Shown here piece by piece: positions 32,520-42,108 of a stretch of DNA of 43,089 nt. Origin of the DNA: Pleurobrachia bachei (taxonomy: Eukaryota; Ctenophora; Tentaculata; Cydippida; Pleurobrachiidae); assembly GCA_000695325.1 (NCBI GenBank), contig AVPN01000413.1, forward strand, positions 1-43,089, in the 5' to 3' direction. Within the stretch, counting starts at the first letter, position 1. Every line of letters starts with the position of its first letter. Under the pieces are notes generated by a model. That model was not told where the DNA came from. It did no database searches and worked only from the letters and a program-made list of their open reading frames with translations. Made by a program: the position numbers and the translations under genes.

Positions 32520-34710
32520 GAACGTTTTAGAAGAAGCCTTTGTCTTGAATAGTCGATACGGTCGGAACCTGGGGGCAAGAAAACGATATTACGAATCTCG
32601 GAATTTTCAGAACTCTCAATCTAGCCCTTCTTCGATGTAACAGCTGGGTTGAGCAACTAACTACTATAATCCCTTACTTCTGGTTGATGTTCCATATCTC
32701 TATAAATGTGGAGGAGTGGGTGTGAGAAGCAAGCATGTTTTCACAATGGGGGCTCCACTTTATATGAGCATTGTTCCGTGTCTTAATTAACATCTTCTCC
32801 TTCACTTGACTGTAATCCATACTGTAATCTAGCTCCCAAATCTGAAAGAGATATAATATAAATCGATAGAAATAGAAAGGGGGATTTGTTTAGCCTGAAC
32901 AGCTCTAGAGTCCCATATTTTCTAATTACAAATCAACCCCAAAAGCAAAAGATGCAAAGGACACAGACAGAATCTGACAAATGGATGGTTCTGGAAATCG
33001 GGCGAGCAACATTCTATACCTTGATGTCTTTCTGTCCACAGGTAGCTAGGACATTGCTCTTCTGAGGGTTCCACTCACATCTCACTGTTTTAGTTTCGTG
33101 CGCTGAGAACTTGAATTTGGGGATAGTGTTCCGATCATTCTTCATCTTGTCTACGCCAACCTGAGGGATAGAGAGGGATAGAGTTACTTAGGGAATGAGA
33201 GAGAAAGGATAGGGATCGGAGATGAGAGGAAGGGAGGGTGAGAGAGAGAGGGAGAGATAGAGATAGAGATAATGAGGGGGCATATTATTTTAAATGCCTA
33301 TAGTAGCTACATATTTAGCAAGAAAGTCAAAAGTGCGGCTATTGCTACTATACTATTGTCAACTATTCAACTGCAGTTATACCTGTCTCAGCTCATAAAT
33401 CATAACATCATGATTATCACACGCCACAGAGATCTGATTTTCGTTAAATGGGTCAACCTTGATGTCCAAAACTCGGTTATTTGTTTTCATGGTCTGAGAA
33501 GAGAATTGTGGTTCAGGCGACTCAAGAGAAGACATGGTTCAGGTTGGTTTTCTGGGATGCCACACATAGGGCTCGTGCGCGTAGTGCTGGAATTGTTAAC
33601 TTTCATCACATTTAGGGTTCAGCGCGTACCAAAACAAATCATCTGATTCACATGGGGTTCAGTTGCTTAAAATTTGAAACCTCTTTTTAGTTTTCTATCT
33701 AAAACCTCGAGTCACGGATTACCACTCACCAAAACTGGTTTGGGTTGTCTGACGTCCCACACGAAGAAGAAGGGGTCCATTGAACCACACGCCAAGAGGT
33801 GGGGATCATCTGGGAGCCATTGGACACAGGTTATACTACGGGCTCTAATGTAGATACCCTCATCACGTCGGTCCTATATTGGAGAGACCCGTGTTAGACA
33901 GACCGTAATGCGGGAATAGTAAAATCTTTGTCACAACAGCTGGTGAGCAGTGGTAAAAACAGACATATGGCAACACTCAGAAGATGTTGGCACTGTCAGG
34001 GAGATGGAGAGGGGCTCACCGCTTGATAATGTCTGATACACTTTCCAGTGTTTATGTTCCACTGTAGCACATTCCCGCTACTCAAACCGACCGCCACCTG
34101 GTCCAAATTCTTAGGGTTCCAATCAACCGCCTGAACCCTGAGAGAGAATATTTGAGAGTGGGGCGTGTTTGTCATTCGTACACAACTGGTTTATACATGA
34201 AGCAAGACGTGGTTAGTTTTCTCCGGTGGGAGTATTTTCGACAACTGCTTACAAGATTTGTTCGTTGTTTTCTGGAGGTCTAAACGGGTAAGTGTTTCCA
34301 TCATCCTGTATCCCGTCCTTCTCTCTAATAGACAGCTGGGGAAGATGGTTAATTCATTAATTATCTAATATTAATCAAACCCTGTTACACCCAGGAACAA
34401 ATATATGTGTGAACTGTTTTGAGATGATGTACGTACAATTTTGTATTGGTTTCTGTTGAAAGCACATGCCCTGATCTCGTTGCCTCCTTTTGAGGGACAT
34501 ACTGCCCATTTTATGTTGCCTTGTGGGCTACTCTGAAACAGGGGAGAAGGACGTTTTTATTTCCATCTGGAAGGGCCGGTAGAGAGGGTATCAAGATATG
34601 ATTCAAGATGAATATACTTATTGAAATACTAAGGGAGGAATCAAGATGTTACTTACGAAAATGTCACTCTGAACCTTTTCCTCATTCCAAAATTTAAGGT
34701 ATTTATCCAT
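32520..34710 (-). pseudogene. Duplicate of WDR24 propeller exons 1-9 (unit B)
   Basis: All nine 5' exons of WDR24 have counterparts, from ATG at 34710 down to the 50-base exon near 32521-32571. Most keep their frames and splice sites. The exon matching 29669-29926 is altered: its TATAG acceptor has changed to TTAAGCAACTG, and a ~26-base insertion (near 33517-33545) breaks the first half. There are no zinc-binding C-terminal exons between this copy and unit A. It is most likely decaying, although splicing over unit A to the shared 3' exons cannot be excluded. Confidence 0.75.
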
Positions 34711-34904
34711 AGCAGCGGAACATGTGGGCTGTTATAGGGAGGGCTTTGAATAATGCAGATCTATATTGTTTTGTCTCTGTACCAGTCTCCTCGAGGTATG
34801 TCAGTCGGTAAATAAAAGTAAAAACGCTTTCATTCATGGTACAAAAACATAACAGTATTTCAATAAGTTAGGGTCACTGTTCACTAAGGTAAGTAATGAT
34901 CAAA

Positions 34905-36750
34905 CTACTCTTTAATTTCTTCAAGTTCTTCAACTCCTCCGCCATGAACCTGAGGCACAGGATCTCTGATAGTAAGCGGTATCCCAAACTCGAAATCACT
35001 GCCTATTTGTACATTCTGATCGGCTGCCTCCCATCCTTGGATGTGCTCGTTGAATTTTGTTGCACGTGCAGGTATAACTACGTTCTCTTCTTCTTCTGGG
35101 GTTATCGAACCGTGAAGTTTCTTGTCTTGGAGTGTCTTAATTTGGGCCTCAGTCAGGGTAGAGATGGTGTGGTTGCGGAACCATTTCGGTTTAGGCATCT
35201 AGTGGGATAGGGTTATTAATTAGATGTTTAGTTATGAAAATTCAACCTCAAAATTAGTTTTTTGTCAACTACTTCACTAAATATCTCGAGTACACTATGA
35301 TTCAAAACTAAATTAACCCACCCTTTGTGTAGGAATGTAGATAGGATCCATCTCCAGTGCTTCAATACAGTGTTTATAAGTTTTAATATCATTCAGTTCG
35401 ATATCCCTCAGCGCACTATCCCTCTCCTCCTTCAGCTCTGTCCACCGGTGCATCTGAGCCGCAGGTTTCCCATGTAACTCCACAACCTGGCCCGTGTCAG
35501 CATGGTAATACACCCACCGATAGAAAGCCTGGTTCCGGGAGTGAACCAACCTCACATTCTGACCTATCTCTCTTTTGTAGACATAATATGAATCATATCT
35601 GTTCCCTAACGCCCGGGCATATTCAGCCTGTTTCATTCGGACGTAGTTGCACTTGTTCCAGATCACCTCCTCCCTTCCCTTCCTGTTCTTTTCCATCCTG
35701 TCCAGGACCCTGACCTCCATGTGAGGGTGGTACTTGATTTGGGGACCCCTCAGTTTGGCAGGGTCAACATCCATTTTAGCTGCAAGGTACTTCATCTTGG
35801 TGTGATTCACCGCAACTGAAATAATATAGTGTTAGCAGCCAGGTACTTCATCTTGGTGTGATTCACCGCAACTGAAATAATAGTGTTTTGGGATACTTGA
35901 TGGGAAGAGATTAGATCAGTAACACAAAGTTTGTAAAACCTTACAAGTCACAATTAAACTAACACTCATTAGGGATGGTTACACTCACTAGTTTTAATAA
36001 GAGGATCTTTGTCTCTGCTGATGGTTGTTATGTAAGAATAACCGAACTGTGATCCAGTATCAGGGTGTTTCCCACTACTCAGAGTATCGTAGAGTTTTCC
36101 CAGGTCTCTGTTAAATGCATCATCCTTATTTCCCCAATCAGTACTAAATACTCTCTGTGCCACCGGGTCAGCGTTCAACATCCTGCGAAGTTAATCGTAC
36201 AGTGCGACATGAATTGGGGTACATAGTCAATACGATCGAGGACGATTGTCCTTATAAATAAGGGAATAAGCGGCTCTCTGATGATATAAAACCTAAGCAA
36301 AATTGGTTACGAAGTCACCCCTATTATTGCTCGCCTGGTGGGGTAATTTCATTACCAAGAGCAAAACACGTACGGTACAAGATGTTTGGTTTGAAACTCC
36401 TGTCGGTAGTCCCAGAACTGTTTCTTGCTCTCCCTGATTGCTATACCCAGCTCACTCCTCTGACCAGCATCACTAGATCGATTGTTGCGCTGCTTTTTAC
36501 CCTTCTTCTTCCATCCTCCCCCTCCACTCTTGGAAGTGGACATCCATGCTGTCTGGTGGAGAGGCGCCCCTGGAGGGAAAATAGGGGGATTGTTGGTATT
36601 ATGGGACGTGTTACTATTGTGTTGGGGAGTGTCTATGTAAAATGGGGTATAAAATTGGGAGAAGATTGTGTGTGGGAATTAGGACCGGGGAGCTACCTGA
36701 TCTGTCTTACCTGTTGAGATAGAAAGACGGAGAAGTCGCCCACTCAGCAT
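34905..36750 (-). CDS. Unrecognised protein with mitochondrial-type presequence, 405 residues
   Basis: Five in-phase exons on the minus strand: 36711-36750, 36374-36569, 35989-36182, 35322-35815, 34905-35198. The N-terminus MLSGRLLRLSISTGAPLHQTA is Arg/Ser/Leu-rich without acids, like a mitochondrial targeting peptide. A Gly/Lys-rich basic stretch follows (GGGGWKKKGKKQRNN), then mixed helical charged sequence, aromatic-rich HSRNQAFYRWVYYH, and a C-terminal domain starting MPKPKWFRNHT with an acidic end. No enzyme motif or membrane segment is seen. The basic stretch and import signal would suit a mitochondrial ribosome or RNA-associated factor, but I cannot name one. The stop lies only ~190 bases upstream of the WDR24-type start codon in both duplicated units. 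Confidence 0.7.
35777..35880. repeat. Direct repeat across a splice acceptor
   Basis: AGGTACTTCATCTTGGTGTGATTCACCGCAACTGAAATAAT occurs at about 35785-35825 and again at about 35840-35880. It covers the first codons of exon 35322-35815 together with its acceptor, so two acceptors about 55-60 bases apart are available on the minus strand. Confidence 0.85.
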
Positions 36751-37051
36751 ATCACGTCCTCACTCTAATACAATAACAGATCTGGTTAAATGAATTGAGA
36801 ACACAGTTGTGCATTTTATGAGTGAAAATAAAGAACACAGTTGAGAATTATTTTGGGGGTTAATAAAAATTACAACAAAAAACATCGCTCATTTTACAAA
36901 TCAAATATTAATTGAGAAGTGTAGAAAAATAGCTCATACATCATTGCCCCCAATCAACCCGCTCTCAGTGTATAGTATGTCACTGTCCAGTAGTTTGATG
37001 AAATCAACCGAGAGAGCTATGAAATGTGTGTCCCACGAGGAGAGGAGAGAG

Positions 37052-37090
<39 letters not shown>

Positions 37091-37443
37091 GAGGGAGAGA
37101 GAGAGAAAGAGAGAGAGAAAGAGAGAAAGAAAGAGTTCGGTTACTAGGGTAACTAAGGCCACCCTGCTAGAAAAAAGGGAGGGAACTGCAACCTTCTAAC
37201 ATACCCCGCCGCTGGCAGTTGTCTCTGCGTGTGCTCTCTGCTGCAGCACTGTGATTTGTTTATCGTCTTGCTACCATTCTGCCCATACACCCCCAGACAT
37301 GCACAAACATGAGCACTAGACAAACACATACAAAGAACATTCCACTCAATCCACCATTGCTAGATTTGAAAATATCACAGCACATCACAACACCCCAATA
37401 TCAGGAACCGACCGAATCAGGAAATACTGGTCCCTGATTGGCT
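36751..37443. other. Intergenic, (GA)n and promoter approach
   Basis: Upstream of two divergent genes. AT-rich to 36960, then a (GA)n tract at 37053-37135, then sequence repeated in the next duplication unit. No coding region seen. Confidence 0.5.
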
Positions 37444-37510
37444 GATAATCAGTCACGTGACCTGAATAACGAGTTCTGATTGGTTGTTTACTTGTTTCGG
37501 TCGGTTCCTG
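37444..37510 (+). promoter_or_regulatory. Promoter module, copy 2 (GTCACGTGAC-type E-box, CCAAT)
   Basis: AGTCACGTGACC and TTCTGATTGGTTG lie 30-100 bases before the KIND start codon. GTCACGTGAC is the palindromic site bound by USF and MiT/TFE bHLH-zip factors, and ATTGG is the NF-Y core. A third copy is at 38493-38560 before the altered KIND exon. Binding is inferred only. Confidence 0.55.
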
Positions 37511-37542
37511 CCCAACACCCCCTCACTAGCTCCATATGACAT

Positions 37543-38095
37543 ATGTCTGGATCCGCTGTCCCGATGGAGTTCACCCTCGAGGAGGTGACTCAACTGACAA
37601 GCGGACCACTCAACGACGAAGATCTATACGGGATCTGCGAAAAGATGTGCGGGGCTGTACTGGCCCTACAACCTGATGAGTGTAGGAGAATTCTGATATC
37701 AAGAGACAGTGTCCTGCTCTCAAGTGATGGGTCACTCCGTATTGAGATAGGTAGGAGGACTTGTGTAGAGGGGTGAGAGGGATTATATTGTCTCTGTGAG
37801 GGTTCGGTAGATCAACAATTGTAGGGTAAAAAAGGGAGCTGGGAAATACAGCGATGGCTAGACGTGAAATCTTAAGTTATTGGACCTGAGAGTTAGGAGG
37901 TGCTTCCCTTGTCCTCCGATTTAGATCGGGCCCTTTTGCTACTGCTAGACGACTCCACCTCTCCACCCTCGATATCAATAGCGCTGGCTAGCGGCGCTGT
38001 ACTGACCTTCTCCTTATTTGACATGAAGATATTCTTGGTGTCTTTGAATGTTCCCTGGTAAGAGAAGGATGCACCGGGAGTTGATGAAGTGGTAG

Positions 38096-38133
<38 letters not shown>

Positions 38134-41100
38134 GAGGGAGAGAGAGAGAAAGAGAGAGAGAAAGAGAGAAAGAAAGAGTTCGGTTACTAGGGTAACTAAG
38201 GCCACCCTGCTAGAAAAAAGGGAGGGAACTGCAACCTTCTAACATACCCCGCCGCTGGCAGTTGTCTCTGCGTGTGCTCTCTGCTGCAGCACTGTGATTT
38301 GTTTATCGTTTTGCTATCATTCTGCCCATACACCCCCCAGACATACACAAACATGAGCACTAGACAAACACACAACTACAAAGAACATTCTACCCAATCC
38401 ACCAATGCTAGATTTGAAAATATCACAGCACATCACAACACCCCATTATCAGGAATCGACCGAATCAGAAAAATACTGGTTCCTGATTGGCTGATAATCA
38501 GTCACGTGACCTCAATAACGAGTTCTGATTGGTTGTTCACTTGTTTCAGTCGGTTCCTCCCCAACACCCTCCTCCTCACTAGCTCCATGACAGATGTCTG
38601 GACCTGCTGCTGTCCCGATGGAGTTCACCCTCGAGGAGGTGACTCAACTAACAAGTGGACCACTCAATGACGAAGATCTATACGGGATATGTGAGAAGAT
38701 GTGCGGGGCTCATGACCGGGATGTTGGACTACTCACATCCTCTTAAGACTATAGTTCTCTCAGTGTCCTGCTCTCAAGTGATGGGTCACTCCGTATTGAG
38801 ATAGGTAGGAGGACTTGTGTAGAGGGGTGAGAGGGATTATATTGTCTCTGTGAGGGTTCGGTAGATCAACAATTGTAGGGTAAAAAAGGGAGCTGGGAAA
38901 TACAGCGATGGCTAGACGTGAAATCTTAAGTTATTGGACCTGAGAGTTAGGAGGTGCTTCCCTTGTCCTCCGATTTAGATCGGGCCCTTTTGCTACTGCT
39001 AGACGACTCCACCTCTCCACCCTCGATATCAATAGCGCTGGCTAGCGGCGCTGTACTGACCTTCTCCTTATTTGACATGAAGATATTCTTGGTGTCTTTG
39101 AATGTTCCCTGGTAAGAGAAGGATGCACCGGGAGTTGATGAAGTGGTAGGGGTGGTAGATGGGCTCTTGAAACTAAATGTAACGCTATCAGAACTACTCC
39201 CCACAGCAGCCACAGTGCCTCCACCACCGCTATTACCCGGGTCAACAAAGAACTTTGCTTTGTGTTCTTCAAATGAGGTGGGACCCGCCCCGGCACTCAC
39301 TGGACTCGGACTTTTCCTGAACAACCCACTTCCCGAGCCTCCCCCGGGTGTTGCATTACCGAAACTGAAGGAGGGAGCTGGAGGTTTGGCAGTCGCTCCA
39401 AATAACCCTCCATTAGCAGGAGGATCAGGATGTGGAGCGCTCCCAAATGACCCAGTACCACCTCCAAACAAACCACCACCTCCAAACCCTGAGCCTTGCT
39501 GAGCAGGTGGTTTAGTGGTTGGGGTAGAACCAAACAACCCACTACCACTAGAAGCTGGAGCAGCCCCAAAGGAGGCCCCAAATGGTGGCCCTGTTACTGG
39601 GGGCGCCACGTTGGGAATGGGTTGCCCGAACAGTGTAGTGTAGCACTTCTGTGGGAACTGTTTCCTAAAAGCAGGGTGTTTCGTTTCAAACTCCTCAGCA
39701 GTGCTCAAGATATGTTTCAAGTTGATGTCCTTGAAATCTCGGATAGAGAGACAGTGTCCCTTGACATATGGGTTTTTGCCTCCACATGAGAGGGCTATTA
39801 CTGTCAGAACATTCTTGATATTATCTGGTGTCAGAGTGGACCAGTTAATTTTACTTGCCTTGTCCTGGACCCGATCATAGAAACTCTGGAACTGCTCCCC
39901 TGTGTGTTGATCTGTGAAGATGAGCTCCGAGAGGAGGAGTATCTGGGATTCGTCAGAGTGCAACTTCTTCATTATCTTGTCAGTTAGACCGGAAAATGAA
40001 AGGGATGGCTCATCTTTTCGCAACTCATTGATTAGCTTTCTTAGTTCCGCACCGGCACACAATAACAGTAACTCAATCTTTGAGGTAGATATCTCGGCTG
40101 CACTTCCAGACCAAGCAATAACTGCAAATTTGGATTGTAGCTCTGAAAGAAACTCGGTATAACGAGAGATTCTGTCGGATGATGGTTGCCATTGGAATTG
40201 GGATTCTGGTTTTAGTAGTAGGAATGTGAGTTCTGAAGCAGCAATCTTGTGACTCATCTTGCTAGCCTAAATTGGGGAGGGGACATGTGTTAAATTGTAG
40301 TTCTACATTGCATTGGGAGGGGAGATGTGTGTTAAATTGCAGCTCTAAAATTGGTTTACTATTTCAGATTTACATCGACAAAAGATAAAACACGAAAACC
40401 TGATGGCGGTAAGTTAAAATTAAAAATTGTAAAATATCATTCTGTGTGATCCTTTTCTAAAGGCAGTTTGTCTGAAGGCGGTTTGTCTATCTGTTTGTCT
40501 GGTAGTTTGTCTGGCTTTGTTTCTTGATTCGTCGTTTCTCCATTCTCACTCGCCCTTTCCTTTCTCTTCTGACCCTGTTTCCCACCCCTCGGTCTCCTCT
40601 CTTTTCCCTTGCCTGACCCCTCATTCTCCTTGTTTGGCCGGAATTTCTCCTCCAATCTCTTCTGATGGTTAGCAAATTGGTACTCCTTTTTATCCTTCGG
40701 TTTCTGGGTGTGTTTCTTGAACTTTGGTTGCCGCGGGATGGGCTTGACGGGTGGGTGTCGCATCTCAGGTGGCTGATATCCTAACGCCTTCACCTCAGGT
40801 TCATCCATTTCTAATTTGATCTGTATTGATGGAATATTCCGCTGTACCTCTATGTTTTCGAGCACCTGAAAATAATAACAGTCTGTTAATACATACCCCA
40901 ATAATGTATACCCCAATATCTTTTTCTTCAGTAAACACAAATGTAGTTCAAATGAACTGTCGGCTGTTCACTACTTGTAAAAATGAAATTTCGGTTGTTT
41001 ACTTTGTTATGTTCTAACCCTCCTTTTTGCCCGAAACACAGTCTAACTAGGCAATTGTTTACATACCTTGTTCTCTTTTGGTTCCCATAGTTCGGTCATT

Positions 41101-42108
41101 GTAACAAATGATACGGTATTGGTTTGGTGTAGCTGCATTTCTTTCTTGAGCAGTTCGGCTGTACTCACTGCCTTGCCAATACCTCCACCAATACCTGCAA
41201 TAATTGGGAATTAATATTCTTCCAATTTGGCATCTGTTCATTAACTCATTAATCACTTAAGTGATTAATTAATTAAGTGTACTTTAGCCTACCTGATATG
41301 GTAACAGCACGGTTACTCTTCAACTGTTTCTTTGCGAAGTGCACAAATCCATGTAGCCTGCCGTGTTGTGAACACTTCACGACCTCATTGTCCGGCTCAA
41401 CATAATTCTTTGTAACCGTGGTTTTCTCATAATGTTCCATCATTGCCATCCCCCCAGAATCATGTCTACTCTATCGGCACTGTGCTACTGTGGCTGGGGA
41501 AGAGCAAATCAATGAACCGGGATAGAGGGGAACCGTTAGAGAATCTGATGATGGAAATGATGAAAACAAATCCAGCTGATCGGCCACCCCTGGACATTGT
41601 ATCACAGGTATATAAGAACACTAACAAGAATAATATCCTTAATATCGAGATTTATAAATACAGCTGTATTATTCGTTGAGATCTATTATTCAACAGGCGT
41701 GTGGAATGATATTGGAGCAGTATCATCAAGTGACCTCCACGGAGATATTGGACGGGCTTTATAACTACGTTTCAAAGAATAATGATGCAGCAGAGGTTAT
41801 TTCAAAGAGAACGGGAAGGAATCTAAAAAGTGGCATGAATATCAAACCAAGAACCAAGTCGCCATACCAGGTGAATAGTGAACGTCAAATCAACTATTGG
41901 AATTTTGACAACTCGAAAATTGTTATTTGTGGGTTTCTAGCTTTGAAATTTTCAGCTAGTTAGCATACAAGACAACGAGGGAGAATTAAGAGATGGTAGT
42001 CTAATTGAGGATACTCAAGAACCGCCAGAACCACAGACTGGCACGGAACCAGAAGCCGAGCAAATTGACCCTGATGATACAGCATCCTCTACACAAGATA
42101 TTCTTGAT
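37543..42108 (+). CDS. KIND-domain protein (3' end not resolved)
   Basis: In-phase exons 37543-37750, 40368-40408, 41458-41607, 41697-41870 and 41956-42108, then a GTAAGT donor. The protein starts MSGSAVPMEF. Residues ~8-130 resemble the kinase non-catalytic C-lobe domain of PTPN13, FRMPD2 and Spire: TLEEVTQLTSGPLNDEDLYG, SVLLSSDGSLRIEI, then HVYSIGTVLLWLG and PLENLMMEMMKTNPADRPPL, which match the IYSLGMTLYW and helix regions of the family. KIND domains mediate protein binding and lack kinase activity. The part after it (from ~residue 145) is basic then acidic and disordered, with a Thr/Glu/Pro-rich stretch. The next exon was not found before the window ends. Introns 1 and 2 house two antisense genes. 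The acceptor at 41457 is 8 bases from the start codon of the antisense Alba gene. Confidence 0.7.
37907..38099 (-). pseudogene. Duplicated C-terminus of the Gag/FG fusion gene
   Basis: This is unit A of the 1.05-kb duplication and repeats the last ~60 codons and the stop of the fusion gene at 38947-40257, including the basic KRARSK tail. It begins at the GA-tract junction and has no upstream part, so it is a dead fragment. Confidence 0.85.
38596..38820 (+). pseudogene. Altered second copy of KIND exon 1
   Basis: It starts MSGPAAVPMEF and matches exon 1 for about 50 codons. Between 38708 and 38757 the sequence is replaced by an unrelated 50 bases, giving a stop after ...LLTSS, and then returns to the match up to the GTAGGA donor. 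The promoter module upstream is intact. It may be transcribed but cannot encode the full KIND domain as a single exon. Confidence 0.7.
38947..40257 (-). CDS. Gag-like domain fused to FG repeats and basic tail
   Basis: Single coding exon of 436 residues. Residues ~40-205 resemble the capsid-type Gag domain of Ty3/gypsy-like elements: KIELLLLCAGAELRKLINEL, then SELIFTDQHTGEQFQSFYDR, ASKINWSTLTPDNIKNVL, and a helical end HILSTAEEFETKHP. Residues ~215-330 carry about ten FG dipeptides (GLFG, FSFG, SFG) in a Gly/Ser/Pro spacer, as in FG nucleoporins. The end (residues ~415-436) is acidic then KRARSKSEDK, a likely nuclear import signal. No protease, polymerase or flanking LTR is seen, so it reads as a host gene made from an old Gag, intact. 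The ATG lies 9 bases after CAATTTAG. It is antisense inside KIND intron 1. A nucleoporin-like role is inference; the Gag match is by eye. Confidence 0.6.
   Translation of the reverse strand: MSHKIAASELTFLLLKPESQFQWQPSSDRISRYTEFLSELQSKFAVIAWSGSAAEISTSKIELLLLCAGAELRKLINELRKDEPSLSFSGLTDKIMKKLHSDESQILLLSELIFTDQHTGEQFQSFYDRVQDKASKINWSTLTPDNIKNVLTVIALSCGGKNPYVKGHCLSIRDFKDINLKHILSTAEEFETKHPAFRKQFPQKCYTTLFGQPIPNVAPPVTGPPFGASFGAAPASSGSGLFGSTPTTKPPAQQGSGFGGGGLFGGGTGSFGSAPHPDPPANGGLFGATAKPPAPSFSFGNATPGGGSGSGLFRKSPSPVSAGAGPTSFEEHKAKFFVDPGNSGGGGTVAAVGSSSDSVTFSFKSPSTTPTTSSTPGASFSYQGTFKDTKNIFMSNKEKVSTAPLASAIDIEGGEVESSSSSKRARSKSEDKGSTS
40437..41449 (-). CDS. Alba-domain protein, Rpp25/RPP25L family
   Basis: Subunit p25 of RNase P and RNase MRP binds RNA with Rpp20 through Alba folds. 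Exons 41293-41449, 41067-41194 and 40437-40865 give 237 residues. ATG codons at 41449, 41443 and 41440 are possible; MEHYEK at 41440 matches the MEHYRK start of human RPP25L. Residues ~24-95 form the Alba domain (HGRLHGFVHFAKKQL, AVTISGIGGGIGKAVSTAEL, TELWEP), matching SKIRNLLGLA...VVFSGSGRAAGKAVSCAEI. ALGYQPPE after it matches the family's conserved GYQPP motif. The last 100 residues are Lys/Arg/Gly-rich (GSGKGKERRPRGGKQGQKRK), an extension longer than in the human protein that may bind RNA. It lies antisense in the KIND intron 40409-41457. Confidence 0.85.

Larger units (their letters stand above)
28213..35574. repeat. Tandem duplication of ~3.7 kb (WDR24 propeller locus)
   Basis: Unit A is about 28213-31956 and unit B about 31957-35574. 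Each carries, on the plus strand, exon 2 of the secreted gene; on the minus strand, WDR24 exons 9 to 1 and the 3' end of the unrecognised mitochondrial gene. They differ by a few percent plus indels. The junction at about 31956 joins the middle of a mitochondrial-gene exon to the intron of the secreted gene. Before the event the order must have been mitochondrial gene, WDR24, with the secreted gene inside. Confidence 0.92.
37060..39154. repeat. Tandem duplication (~1.05 kb) of KIND first exon and FG-gene 3' end
   Basis: Unit A is about 37060-38100 and unit B about 38101-39154. Each starts with (GA)n and TTCGGTTACTAGGG, then the promoter module, KIND exon 1, and, in antisense, the last ~60 codons of the Gag/FG gene. 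In unit A the FG-gene piece is cut off at 38100. In unit B the KIND exon is altered. The units are nearly identical elsewhere. Confidence 0.9.

Noticed and set aside
38596-38820. A hidden intron (GTGAGA to TTCTCTCAG) restoring the altered KIND exon
   Set aside because: The resulting frame does not match the intact copy; replacement of the segment explains it better.
37060-40270. A complete LTR retroelement around the Gag-like domain
   Set aside because: No LTR pair, primer-binding site or pol-type frame was seen; the repeats here are explained by the KIND/FG tandem duplication.
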